A stretch of 64,000 nt of DNA, taken from assembly GCA_964251675.1 (NCBI GenBank), contig CAXUKS010000012.1, forward strand, positions 1 through 64,000, read 5' to 3'. Under the pieces are notes generated by a model. That model worked only from the letters and a program-made list of their open reading frames with translations. It made no database searches and had not been told where the DNA came from. Shown here piece by piece: positions 34,134 through 42,287 of this stretch (within the stretch, counting starts at the first letter, position 1; every line of letters begins with the position of its first letter). This stretch comes from JANXMY01 sp964251675 (GTDB lineage Bacteria; Armatimonadota; Armatimonadia; Armatimonadales; Capsulimonadaceae). Both the position numbers and the translations under genes were made by a program.

Positions 34134-34913
34134 ATGACACTTCTGCTGCTGCGTTCCACCATTGCCATGCTGGTCGCCTTCGGCGGGGGCGCCCTCGGGG
34201 TGCTCCTCGGCGAGCTGGCCCCGCGCCGCCTGAACATTCTGGTGTATGCCGCCATGGGCGCCCTGCTGGCCGTGACCGTGTTTGACGTTCTGCCTGACGC
34301 CAGAGCTTTGCTGCCGTGGCCCGCGTTTCTGCTGGCCGGAGCCAGTGGCTACGCGCTGTTCTGGGCGCTGGGCAAGTACGTCTACCATATCTGCCCGTCG
34401 TGTTCGGTCTCGGCGTTTGACAAAGCGACGACGGAGCGGCTGGGGCAGAGCGTCGTGCTTTTAATGATCGCCCTGAGCCTGCACAGCGCGATGGACGGCA
34501 TTGCTATAGTGGTCGGCGACCGGATTATGGGCCGTCCCAACCTCGCTTTGCTGATTGCGGTATCGTTCCACAAGCTGCCCGAAGGGCTGGCGCTGGCCTT
34601 GCTGCTACTGGGCGCGGGCTATTCCAAACGCACTGCCTTGCTGTGGACCATCGGTATCGAGTCCACCACGGAGATCGGGGCGCTGATCGGTATTTTGGGC
34701 CTGCGCCACGTTTCTTTGTTTCATCTCGGTCTGCTGTTCGCCCACGTCGGCGGCGGCTTTTTGTATCTGGTGGTCACCACGCTGGGCATTTTCACCCAAA
34801 AGCGTGGGCCGCACGCGGTATCGCCCCTCACCGCGCCATTCCTTGCCAGCAGCGGCCTGGCCTTTAGCCTAACTTCCGGCCTCATCTGGGGCCTTCACCG
34901 CCTCTACCCCTGA
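34134..34913 (+). CDS. ZIP family metal transporter
   Basis: A 259-residue inner-membrane protein with about eight helices. Both ZIP metal motifs are present: HSAMDGIAIV in helix IV (near 119) and HKLPEGLALALLL in helix V (near 145). A cytoplasmic loop carries CPSC. ZIP proteins import zinc, iron or manganese. The neighbours (COG0523 remnant, bL33, zinc-ribbon regulator) favour zinc. It has its own promoter with a motif shared by the downstream gene cluster. No strong ribosome site is visible. Confidence 0.9.
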   Translation: MTLLLLRSTIAMLVAFGGGALGVLLGELAPRRLNILVYAAMGALLAVTVFDVLPDARALLPWPAFLLAGASGYALFWALGKYVYHICPSCSVSAFDKATTERLGQSVVLLMIALSLHSAMDGIAIVVGDRIMGRPNLALLIAVSFHKLPEGLALALLLLGAGYSKRTALLWTIGIESTTEIGALIGILGLRHVSLFHLGLLFAHVGGGFLYLVVTTLGIFTQKRGPHAVSPLTAPFLASSGLAFSLTSGLIWGLHRLYP

Positions 34914-34941
34914 GTTTCTTTCCTCTTTTTTGCACAGCCCC

Positions 34942-34991
34942 TTGACAGCGCCTCAGTCGTGTGTTATCATACACACTGTTACACATAAATG
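34942..34991 (+). promoter_or_regulatory. Promoter and operator region of the COG0523-MerC-L33 cluster
   Basis: TTGACA, exactly 17 bases, TATCAT (34965-34970). The -10 box sits in the middle of the inverted repeat GTGTGT-TATCAT-ACACAC, and TACACATAAATG (34980-34991) follows as at the ZIP promoter. Two possible operator elements therefore overlap one strong promoter. Confidence 0.7.
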
Positions 34992-35082
34992 TATACACTT
35001 AGAGTGAGCGCACGGGCTGTGTGTCACCAGTTTCTCCTTTAACTTCTCAGACGCCCGGCACAGTTTTGTTCGACCAGCAGAT

Positions 35083-35603
35083 GTGATGCTGGGGGCAGGA
35101 TGTACGCTGGGAGGGCGGCAACGCGCTTCTTCTGTACGGGTTGGAGCGAGACACGCCTCCGGCTGGCTGCGGGAGATGCGTGGGCAGCACGTTCCCGAGA
35201 CCGAGGAATATGGCATCCGTTCGTTTGTGTACCATGCCCGCCGCCCGTTTCACCCCCGGCGGTTCTGCCGCCTGATTTCTGCCGACTGGCCGGGCGTGTC
35301 GCGCATCAAAGGGTTTATCTGGCTGGCCGCGTGCCCGGACACGGTGGGATTGTGGCACTGGGCCGAAGGCGTCTGCACGGTGGCCCCGGCGGGCCGGTGG
35401 TGGGCGGCGCGGCCTGAAGCCGAGTGGCCGGCCTCGCTGGCCGTGCGGACGGAAATACGCCGGGGCTGGCACAAGGCCACGGGGACCGGCGGCAGGAAGT
35501 CGTCTTTATCGGCGCGGCCCTGGACCGGTCGGCGCTGACGGCGTTTCTGGACACGGCACTTTTAACCGAGGAAGAAATGACGCAGGATTGGAGCGAGGGA
35601 TGA
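35083..35603 (+). pseudogene. COG0523 (CobW-family) metallochaperone GTPase, C-terminal remnant
   Basis: Only the CobW C-terminal part remains: GWLREMRGQH, PETEEYGIRSFVYHARRPFH, KGFIWLAACPDTVGLWHWAEG, PAGRWWAA. The whole N-terminal GTPase (Walker A, CxCC metal site; some 250 residues) is missing, although the promoter upstream looks intact. Near 35490 the frame slips by one base: the natural end (RRQEVVFIGAALDRSALTAF ... ATGACGCAG region) continues in another frame to a stop at 35601-35603 that overlaps the MerC start. Full-length members deliver zinc or cobalt under metal shortage. Confidence 0.8.
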
Positions 35604-36190
35604 CACAGACAAAAACCAGTCGACGCACCGTGGAGCCGACCCGCGTGGATTTGGATAAAGCGGGAGCCACCGCGTCGCTGGCCTGCGCGGTTCACTGCGC
35701 CCTGATGCCGCTGGTAGCAACGCTGCTGCCGCTGATTGGGCTGGGGTTTCTGGCCGATGAGCGGATGGAATGGGCGCTGCTGGGCCTGTCCGCCGTGCTG
35801 GCGTCAAGCAGCCTCGGCCTCGGATACCGGGAGCACCGCAAGCGTCAGGCGCTGCTGGTGCTGTCGCTCGGCCTGACGGCGCTGGTGGCGGGCCGCCTCC
35901 TGGAAGAAAGCCGCTTTGAGACGGCAGGTGTGATCGGGGTCGTGCTGGGCGGCTGCACCGTCGCCGCCGCCCATTTCCTCAACCGGCGGCTCTGCCAGAC
36001 CTGCCGGAGTTGTCAGATAAAGCAAATAAAACAAGGACAATTAAGTATGGCGGCCAAAGGCGAAGCACGCACTGCTGCTACACCCGCAAAAACAAGCGCA
36101 GCAATCCGGCCCGGCTGGAAAAGCGCAAATACGATCCCATTGTCCGGCGGCACGCTTTGTACCGTGAGGCGAAATAAAGGGTATAATTGA
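35600..36190 (+). CDS. MerC domain membrane protein, C-terminus run on into bL33 DNA
   Basis: The MerC domain (about residues 18-135) has four hydrophobic segments and the paired cysteines ASLACAVHCALMPLV, where a CxxxC motif near the first helix binds metal in mercury transporters. In zinc loci of other bacteria MerC-like proteins occur with COG0523 genes. The ATG overlaps the stop of the COG0523 remnant. The natural end is probably near NRRLCQTCRSCQ (about 36015), where other frames have stops; this frame instead reads through the ribosome site and the broken rpmG to 36190, adding about 55 foreign residues. A small indel near the old stop is likely. Confidence 0.75.
   Translation: MTQTKTSRRTVEPTRVDLDKAGATASLACAVHCALMPLVATLLPLIGLGFLADERMEWALLGLSAVLASSSLGLGYREHRKRQALLVLSLGLTALVAGRLLEESRFETAGVIGVVLGGCTVAAAHFLNRRLCQTCRSCQIKQIKQGQLSMAAKGEARTAATPAKTSAAIRPGWKSANTIPLSGGTLCTVRRNKGYN
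36047..36177 (+). pseudogene. rpmG: Ribosomal protein bL33 gene with internal deletion
   Basis: Starts like bL33 (MAAKGEAR, AGGA nine bases upstream) and ends like bL33 in another frame (YTRKNKRSNPARLEKRKYDP, then IVRRHALYREAK and TAA at 36175-36177). About ten codons between them (the IKLxSSAGTG region of E. coli L33) are missing and the frame does not match, so no intact L33 is made. The remaining sequence lacks the two CxxC pairs of zinc-binding L33, which would suit a zinc-free paralogue of the kind controlled by zinc repressors. An intact copy presumably exists elsewhere. Confidence 0.75.
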
Positions 36191-36231
36191 ATCAGCCTTG
36201 CCGTGCCGAAAGCCTTCTGAAGAGACAGCCT

Positions 36232-36567
36232 ATGAAACGCTTGAATTTTACCTTTGATGAAGAGACCGTGGAGATGCTGGACCAGATTTCGGACAAGTAT
36301 TACCACGGCAACAAGTCGCTGACCGTGCGGGCCGCGCTGGAATCGCTGGCGACGCACCTGGGGCACGCGGGATGGATCATCGCGGGCTACGCGCCCGCGC
36401 CGCTGGACCACGTCGAAAACTGTCATTCCTGCGGCACGACCTATCCCATTGGGGATATTTTGTACCGCCCGGTGTTTCAGCGCGGCAATGCCCCGGATGC
36501 CCTGCTGCGTATCCCCGAAGAAGACTGGCTGGACTGCTCCAAGTGCGTGCAGATACGGACGGCCTGA
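36232..36567 (+). CDS. Ribbon-helix-helix protein with C-terminal zinc ribbon
   Basis: 111 residues. The N-terminal 45 (MKRLNFTFDEETVEMLDQIS, then VRAALESLATH) look like a ribbon-helix-helix DNA-binding domain. The C-terminal half carries two cysteine pairs, CHSC (64-67) and CSKC (102-105), spaced like a zinc ribbon. It is a good candidate for a local metal-sensing repressor of the ZIP and COG0523 promoters, but no such family member is recognised, so function is inference. It lies 55 bases behind rpmG on the same strand. Confidence 0.65.
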   Translation: MKRLNFTFDEETVEMLDQISDKYYHGNKSLTVRAALESLATHLGHAGWIIAGYAPAPLDHVENCHSCGTTYPIGDILYRPVFQRGNAPDALLRIPEEDWLDCSKCVQIRTA

Positions 36568-36678
36568 GCCGCCTTTCCTCTACAGGACGGGGGAACTTTC
36601 TACCGGGGGTGGGGCGTTCTGAACTTAGGAAAGCGGTCAGCCCTTAAGCTGATCTGCGGCAAAGGAGCCATTCTCATC

Positions 36679-37437
36679 ATGTCCAACCAGGTGTATCTTC
36701 CCCAATCAGACGCGCCCCCTGCCCTCGCTGAGATGGAAATCGGTCACGCCAACCAGATCCTCGCCGGACAGACCGCCCCGGAGCGGGTGGCCTATGCGCT
36801 GGAACGCTGGTCCCCAGAAATTGTGCTGTCTTCCAGCTTTGGCGCACAGTCCGCCGTGCTGCTGCACATGGTCACGCGGCAGTGGCCGGACATCCCTGTG
36901 GTGCTTCTGGACACGCAGTACCTGTTTCCTGAAACGTACACCTTTATTGACGCGCTGACCGAGCGGCTGACGCTCAATCTGAAAGTCTACCAAGCGGGCC
37001 TCAGCCGCGAGTGGCAGGAAGCGCGTTACGGCAAGCTCTGGGAGCAGGGTCTGGACGGCATTCATCAGTTCAACGCCATGAATAAGACTGCGCCGATGGC
37101 GCGGGCGCTGAATGACCTGAACGCCCGCGCCTGGATCACCGGTCTGCGCCGCTCGCAGTCGTCCACCCGGCAGTGCCTGGAGACGCTGGCGATGCAGGAA
37201 GGCCGCGTCAAAGTTCATCCTATCTATGACTGGTCCAACAGAGACGTTCACCAGTATTTAACGGCGCATCACCTCCCCTACCACCCGCTCTGGGAACAGG
37301 GCTATGTCTCTATCGGCGACGTGCAGACCTCGCGCCCGCTGACTGCCGGGATGACCGAGGAGGATACCCGCTTCTTCGGCCTGGGCCGCGAATGCGGCCT
37401 GCATATCCCGCATAAAGACGCGGGAGCGGGGATTTAG
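36679..37437 (+). CDS. cysH: Phosphoadenylyl-sulfate reductase
   Basis: A 252-residue enzyme of sulfate assimilation reducing PAPS to sulfite with thioredoxin. Motifs: LSSSFGAQSAVLLHM (PP-loop), VVLLDTQYLFPETY, GLRRSQSSTR, HPIYDWSNRDVHQYL, and the catalytic Cys239 in the C-terminal ECGLH. The CC...CxxC cluster cysteines of APS reductases are absent, so PAPS is the expected substrate. AGGAG precedes the ATG. It appears as a single gene without other cys genes in the window. Confidence 0.93.
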   Translation: MSNQVYLPQSDAPPALAEMEIGHANQILAGQTAPERVAYALERWSPEIVLSSSFGAQSAVLLHMVTRQWPDIPVVLLDTQYLFPETYTFIDALTERLTLNLKVYQAGLSREWQEARYGKLWEQGLDGIHQFNAMNKTAPMARALNDLNARAWITGLRRSQSSTRQCLETLAMQEGRVKVHPIYDWSNRDVHQYLTAHHLPYHPLWEQGYVSIGDVQTSRPLTAGMTEEDTRFFGLGRECGLHIPHKDAGAGI

Positions 37438-37568
37438 TGGCCCGGCTGAGTGCGAGGGGTCTCAAACCCTCGCCCTCTAGCAGGACGTCTCCCCCAATGT
37501 CAGGCAGGAACCCTCCCATTCCATGCCGTATTGGGGCTGTATGAACAAAATCGCGCTTGCGGCTATTG

Positions 37569-38138
37569 GATATTCACGACAACTGGATCAGCCTGAAGTC
37601 TATCGGCTTCAGCCAGGACGGCCACGAGTAGTACGCCGGGCCGGGCCACTGGAATGACCCGGATATGCTGATGGTGGGCATCGTCGGCTTCGGCAATACC
37701 CATCCAACGCACCTCAAGCCCAACGAGCAAATCACGCATCTCACGCTCTGGAGCCTGCTATCCTCGCCGCTTCTGATTGGCTGCGACCTGAGCCGGCTGG
37801 ACCCGTTCACCAGAGCATTGCTCATCAATGACGACGTGCTGGAAATCAACCAGGACCCCCTCGGCAAGCCTGCCGCCCGCGTCAGCCCCGCCGGGGACAC
37901 GCAGGTGTACGCCCGGCCTTTGTGGGACGGCCCCAAAGCGGTCGGCCTGTTCAACCTCGGCTCGGAAACAGCGAACGTCACCGTGACTTGGGCGCAGCTT
38001 GGCCTGTCAGGCTCGCAGCCCGTCCGCGATCTCTGGCTCCGCAAGGATTTGGGCAAAAAGTCAGGAAGCTTCACCTATGCCGTGCCCGCGCACGGGGCGT
38101 ATTTGATTAAAGTCGGCAAGCCGAACCGGACGGATTAA
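37569..38138 (+). pseudogene. GH27 alpha-galactosidase, C-terminal remnant with amber stop
   Basis: About 190 codons. SIGFSQDGHE, stop, YAGPGHWNDPDMLMVGIVG, then LTLWSLLSSPLLIGCDLSRL and NQDPLGKPAARV match the second half of the GH27 barrel and the C-terminal beta domain. The TAG at 37629-37631 interrupts the frame, and the first half of the enzyme, including the signal peptide and catalytic nucleophile, is missing upstream of 37569. A 157-residue piece could still be translated from the ATG at 37665 but would be inactive. Confidence 0.85.
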
Positions 38139-38172
38139 GCCCCCACCCCCAATAATGGGGGCGGGGGGGGCC
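38139..38172. repeat. Palindromic motif between convergent genes
   Basis: gcccccacccccaataatgggggcgggggggg: the same accccaataatgggg hairpin is found at 15850-15875 and 20626-20645. It may terminate transcription in both directions. Confidence 0.6.
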
Positions 38173-38173
38173 T

Positions 38174-38884
38174 CTACTTTTCCTGCGCGACGGTGGCGTG
38201 CAGATAGGCTTTCTGCGACGCCAGCGCCTCCAGGTTCTTGCCGTCGAGGGCGTAGGTCTGAGACAGTGACTCGGGGGTGGGAAGCTTTTCAATCACTCCC
38301 ACCAGAGACACCGGCTGACCGGCGGTGATGGTCACTTTGGCAGCGTCGCTCGTGCCTGCGTCCATGCCCTTGTCCAGCAGAACCAGCATCTCCTGCGTGT
38401 CGCTCGGCCCAATAAAGAACGCACGGCTGGTGATGACCCGGCGGACGGTCACATTGGTCAGCTTCGCCCGCTGACCGGCCAGTGCCAGTGGGTCGGCGGC
38501 GGAAGTGAGCGCATTGACATCTGACAGAGGCACGCCGGGCACGCTGGCCTGTCCGGGCCTGGCGGTCGTGATGTCCGCACCGCTGTGGATTTTGATGTCT
38601 TTGCCGGATGCAGTCGCGGTGGGCGGTCCGGGAGGAACCGGCTGACCGTTAGTGGTTGCGGTGTCAGGAGTGGCCGAAGGCGTTGTCTGTGCCGGAGCTG
38701 TCTGCGCGGGCGGGGCCGCCGCCTGCGGCGTTCCGCTCTGGCGGTTCAGCAGGAAAAACAGCAGGCCCAGCAGCAGCAGGCCCAGCACCAGCCAGAGCCA
38801 CCACGGCAGGGCTTTTTTGTCCTGATAAATCTGTGCGCCGCCCTCGGCCCCCTTGCGTCCATCGTCTTTGTATTCTTCAGCCAT
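38174..38884 (-). CDS. Single-pass membrane protein with Pro/Thr/Ala linker
   Basis: 236 residues: a short charged cytoplasmic N-terminus, one transmembrane segment (WWLWLVLGLLLLGLLFFLL, about 28-46), a long Ala/Pro/Thr-rich linker (to about 95) and an extracytoplasmic domain (130-235: AKLTNVTVRRVITSRAFFIG, MLVLLDKGMDAG, VSLVGVIEKLP) that looks like an OB-fold-type small beta domain. No known function. It is in tandem with the DUF2382 stress protein gene (90 bp apart, with a terminator between). Confidence 0.65.
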   Translation of the reverse strand: MAEEYKDDGRKGAEGGAQIYQDKKALPWWLWLVLGLLLLGLLFFLLNRQSGTPQAAAPPAQTAPAQTTPSATPDTATTNGQPVPPGPPTATASGKDIKIHSGADITTARPGQASVPGVPLSDVNALTSAADPLALAGQRAKLTNVTVRRVITSRAFFIGPSDTQEMLVLLDKGMDAGTSDAAKVTITAGQPVSLVGVIEKLPTPESLSQTYALDGKNLEALASQKAYLHATVAQEK

Positions 38885-38920
38885 GAGTGCAAAACTTTCC
38901 GGCCCGTCGGGCCAGCGTGG

Positions 38921-38955
38921 AAACGCCCCCGCTTCTTTAAAAAGCGGGGGCGTTT
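38921..38955. terminator. Bidirectional terminator between the two stress-type genes
   Basis: AAACGCCCCCGCT pairs with AGCGGGGGCGTTT over a short A/T loop, T-rich on both sides. Confidence 0.8.
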
Positions 38956-38973
38956 TATTACGGGTGTGGTGAA

Positions 38974-39807
38974 TTATGACTTGCGAACGTCGCCGGTCAG
39001 GTCTTCCACATCCACATCGGTGCGGCGAACGGTGTCGGTGACGGTCTCGGTGTGCTCCGTCGCGGTCTTACCGACGATGACTTCTTCCACGACCCGCGCT
39101 TCTTTGCTGACTACCGGCACTTCGTCCGTCTCGGTCACTTCAAAGTTCTGCTCTTTGAAGGCCAGATCGCCTTCTGTGGCAGCGCGGTCCACCGGGCGGC
39201 GGTCGACCGTCACTTCTTCCTCACGCAGCGTCACCTGCGCGGACACCGGACGCTCGGTGATCCGGGTGTGGATGCGGGCGCCGCCGCGCTGAATCTCGCG
39301 CTTGCCGACAGCCAGCTCTTCTTCCACAATGGGGATCACTGTTTCGCCGCCGAGGTTCGCACCAGGCGTCAGGGCCGTAGTATCGCGGTCTGTGGTAGTC
39401 GTGCCCAGTGCTGCTGTGCCCAGTGCCGCTGTGCCTGCCGCCGCTGTGCCCAGTGTGGACGCGGTGGTGGAGGTGGGCAGGGTGGTCGCGGCCTGGTCGC
39501 CGCGCAGGGCGTAGGCATCGTGGATGTCCAGTGCCCCGTGGCGGTCCATAATCTCGCGGGCCTGCTCGGCCTTGTCATCGTCGGTATGCACGATTGCCAG
39601 GGTGTCCCCGGCGCGGATGCCTTCCAGAAACAGCTTGATGTCGGCATCGGGAACGCCATGTCCCTGCAGGTCATTATCCAGGCCGGAGGCGCTGCCCGCT
39701 TCCTTCGTTTCAATATCGCTGCCGCTGAAGCCGGCTTCTTTCAGGTCGCTGATTGCGGCGTCGGCATCGGCCCGCTCTTCAAATAAGCCAATCACTGTGC
39801 TTGCCAT
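38974..39807 (-). CDS. YsnF/AvaK (DUF2382) stress protein with N-terminal general-stress domain
   Basis: 277 residues. Residues 1-90 (STVIGLFEERADADAAISDL, HTDDDKAEQAREIMDRHGA) resemble the heat-induced/general stress 17M-type fold. A low-complexity AlaThr linker (110-150) follows, and then the DUF2382 domain (150-270: IPIVEEELAVGKREIQRGGA, VTLREEEVTVDRRPVDR, EEVIVGKT). These proteins are cytoplasmic and rise under desiccation or osmotic stress in other bacteria; the molecular role is unknown. It is divergent from mreB across 270 bp in which no further gene is seen. Confidence 0.8.
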   Translation of the reverse strand: MASTVIGLFEERADADAAISDLKEAGFSGSDIETKEAGSASGLDNDLQGHGVPDADIKLFLEGIRAGDTLAIVHTDDDKAEQAREIMDRHGALDIHDAYALRGDQAATTLPTSTTASTLGTAAAGTAALGTAALGTTTTDRDTTALTPGANLGGETVIPIVEEELAVGKREIQRGGARIHTRITERPVSAQVTLREEEVTVDRRPVDRAATEGDLAFKEQNFEVTETDEVPVVSKEARVVEEVIVGKTATEHTETVTDTVRRTDVDVEDLTGDVRKS

Positions 39808-40031
39808 GGTGGTCTTCTCTTTTCTTTCGATTTTCAGGATTAAGGCCGGGGGGCTATGCGCGTCGCCCCGACAGCCCCTCTATACCCGGTGTCCTACAGG
39901 GGCAAACCGGCGAAGGGACTTCCTGTCTGCTCGCACTCTCCCGGAGCAGAAAAATAGGCAAAAATAGTTTCGCAGGGGTCCTTAGCCAACACTTCTGCCT
40001 CACTTTTCGCGCCGTGATATAGGGCCGGATA

Positions 40032-40040
40032 TGCTATACT
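40032..40040 (+). promoter_or_regulatory. Extended -10 promoter of mreB
   Basis: TGcTATACT with no good -35 box; the start codon lies 37 bases downstream. Confidence 0.45.
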
Positions 40041-40077
40041 AGCTCAGCATTCAGGGTTCAGGAGCGGCACGTCTTTC

Positions 40078-41144
40078 ATGTTCAACTTTATTCAGCGGCT
40101 GTCGGGGCGGTTCTCACGCGACATGGGGATCGACCTCGGCACGGCTAACACGCTGGTTCATGTGCAGGGGCGGGGGATTTTGCTGCGTGAGCCAAGCGTG
40201 GTCGCGGTGGATATGTATACCAACAAGGTGATCACGGTTGGTGAGGAGGCCAAGCGGATGCTGGGGCGCACGCCCGGCGGCATCACGGCCATTCGGCCCC
40301 TGAAAGACGGCGTCATCGCGGACTATGACTACACCGAGCGGATGCTGCGCTATTTTATTGAAAAAGTGCATCGCCGCAAAGGCTTTGTTCACCCATTAGT
40401 CGTCGTCGGCATCCCTTCCGGCATCACCGAAGTGGAGCGGCGGGCTGTGGTGGAAGCCGCCAAAAAGGCCGGGGCACGGGAAGCTCTGCTGATTGAGGAG
40501 CCGATGGCGGCGGCGATTGGCGCGGGTCTGCCGGTGTCTGAGCCGATTGGCTCTATGATTGTGGATATCGGCGGCGGCACCTCGGAAGTCGCCGTGATTT
40601 CGCTGGGCGCAATGGCGGCATCTAAATCTGTGCGCGTGGCTGGGGATGAGATTGACGAGGCGATTGTGGCGTATGTGCGCCGTGAATTTAATTTGTTTAT
40701 CGGCGACCGCACCGCCGAAGACTGCAAAATTACGATAGGCTCCGCCGCGCCGCTGGAGCAGGAAACGACCATGGAAATCCGGGGACGCGACTTGATCACC
40801 GGCCTGCCCTGCTCGGCGATCATCAGCTCCCAGCAGGTCCGGGAAGCGATTGCCGACCCGATCCATCAGATTGTGCAGGCCGTCAAAGAAACGCTGGAAG
40901 ACACGCCGCCGGAGCTGTCCGCCGACATCATGGACAGCGGCATCATGCTGGCGGGCGGCGGGGCGCTCCTGCGCGGTCTGGACCGCCTGATCACCCGCGA
41001 AACGGGGATGCCGGTCCATATCGCCCCCGACCCGCTTTCGTGCGTGGTGCTGGGCACAGGCAAGTGCCTCGACGAAGCGCAGCGTTCTACGGCCCTGCGG
41101 AACGTGCTTCTGAGCGCCTCACGCCTGAGCCATTACCACACACC
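40078..41144 (+). CDS. mreB: Rod shape-determining protein MreB, 3' end in assembly gap
   Basis: At least 355 residues of an actin-like cytoskeletal ATPase that positions lateral wall synthesis. Motifs: MGIDLGTANTLVHV (phosphate 1), VVGIPSGITEVERRAV, LLIEEPMAAAIGAGL, MIVDIGGGTSEVAVISLGA (phosphate 2), IMLAGGGALLRGLD (adenosine). The N-terminal FIQRLSGRFSRD is an amphipathic membrane helix. The frame enters the ten-N gap at 41145 close to the usual family end, so only the stop and possibly a few residues are missing. mreC and mreD follow. Confidence 0.95.
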
Positions 41145-41429
41145 NNNNNNNNNNGGGCTTCCAGCCGCATCACGTTCAGGCGAGTCCGCCTCACCGCTCC
41201 TCCTGCTGAACCACACCATTGAGTCTCTCGGACCGGTAGTACCGCGGCAACAAAAAAGTCGGCACAACCCGTCACGCCCCCTCGGCGGTGGCCGGCGGCG
41301 GCCCGGCCGGCGCCGACACGGTAGCGGCTGAGGCAGGTAACGCCTGCCGCTGCCTCCAGAGTGAAATTCGGGGTCAGCGGCGGCTTCTTTTCTCACTTTG
41401 CTTTCTCACTTTTCAAGGACACTCACCCC
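41145..41429. other. Assembly gap and following untranslated stretch
   Basis: Ten N at 41145-41154 mark an unknown-size gap at the mreB 3' end. The 275 bases after it contain no gene but several strong GC hairpins (for example gccggcggcggcccggccggcgcc). A TACCGCGG core near 41240 recalls a T-box, but the context does not support that. Confidence 0.7.
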
Positions 41430-42287
41430 ATGCGGCCTGACCCTTTGCGGCCTGAGCGGGACAATCCACGCGGCAGAACCCTGCTGGCGGCGCTCCTTGT
41501 TTGTGCGCTTCTCAGCGGCCTGCACCTTCGCGCAAGCCGCAGCGGGCGGCTGGACCCCGTCACCGGAGCGGTGCGGGACTTCGGGCTGGTTCCCGCCCAG
41601 ACCGTGGCCGCAAACTTCGGGCAGTGGTGGCATCTGCACCCCGGCTCGCTGTTTTCTGGACCGCGCCTTGCCCGCGACAACGCCGCCCTGAAAACGCAGG
41701 TGCTGGCACTGTCCGCGCAGAACAAAGAACTGCGGGCCGCGCAGACCGAGAACACCCGCCTGCGGCAGCTTGTCGGCTTTGCCGCCCGCTCGCCCCGCCC
41801 CCTGCTGGCCGCACAGGTGGTCGCCCTCAAGCCCAGCCCGCAGACGGATACGCTGACTCTGAACCGGGGCACCAGTAGGGGCGTGCATCCGCATTCGGTG
41901 GTGCTCTCCCCCAGCGGCGCTCTTGTGGGGCAGGTCGTGGCGGTCTCGGCGCATTCCGCCGAAGTGCTGCTGCTTACCGATGCCAATTCCAGTGTCGGCG
42001 CTCTGGTGCATAACGCCGCGCCGCACGGCCCGGTCGGGCTGTGCCAGGGCGACGGATCGGGAGGGCTGCGGGTGACCTACCTGCGAAGCGATGCAAAGCT
42101 CACTCCCGGCGACGCGGTGACGACCTCGGGCCTCGGCGGTGTGTTTCCCCGCGACCTGCCCCTCGGCGCGGTACAGACAGTCACTGTAGACCGCACCCGG
42201 TCTTTGCAGACGGCAACTTTGAAAGCGTCCGCCGGGTTTGACCATCTGGAAGAAGTGTTCGTGATCGGTCAGCCCCCCGCGCCATGA
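41430..42287 (+). CDS. mreC: Rod shape-determining protein MreC
   Basis: 285 residues: one N-terminal transmembrane helix (TLLAALLVCALLSGLHL), a coiled coil (about 85-115, ALKTQVLALSAQNKELRAAQ) and the two periplasmic beta-barrel domains (VVALKPSPQTDTLTLNRG, GVHPHSVVLSPSGALVGQV, GDAVTTSGLGGVFPRDLPLG). It links MreB to wall synthases. The ATG at 41430 has AAGGA ten bases upstream, and the transmembrane helix follows at the normal distance. It overlaps mreD by 4 bp. Confidence 0.92.
   Translation: MRPDPLRPERDNPRGRTLLAALLVCALLSGLHLRASRSGRLDPVTGAVRDFGLVPAQTVAANFGQWWHLHPGSLFSGPRLARDNAALKTQVLALSAQNKELRAAQTENTRLRQLVGFAARSPRPLLAAQVVALKPSPQTDTLTLNRGTSRGVHPHSVVLSPSGALVGQVVAVSAHSAEVLLLTDANSSVGALVHNAAPHGPVGLCQGDGSGGLRVTYLRSDAKLTPGDAVTTSGLGGVFPRDLPLGAVQTVTVDRTRSLQTATLKASAGFDHLEEVFVIGQPPAP

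Noticed and set aside
39890..39950. ggcaaacc segment resembling a c-di-GMP-I riboswitch upstream of mreB
   Set aside because: The second half (GACGCAAAGCC) and the three-helix layout are missing.
41230..41250. T-box-like core (GGTAGTACCGCGG) after the assembly gap
   Set aside because: The tRNA-end bulge TGGN is changed to TAGT, no specifier structure is visible in the short upstream stretch, and the downstream gene is mreC rather than an aminoacyl-tRNA synthetase or amino-acid gene.
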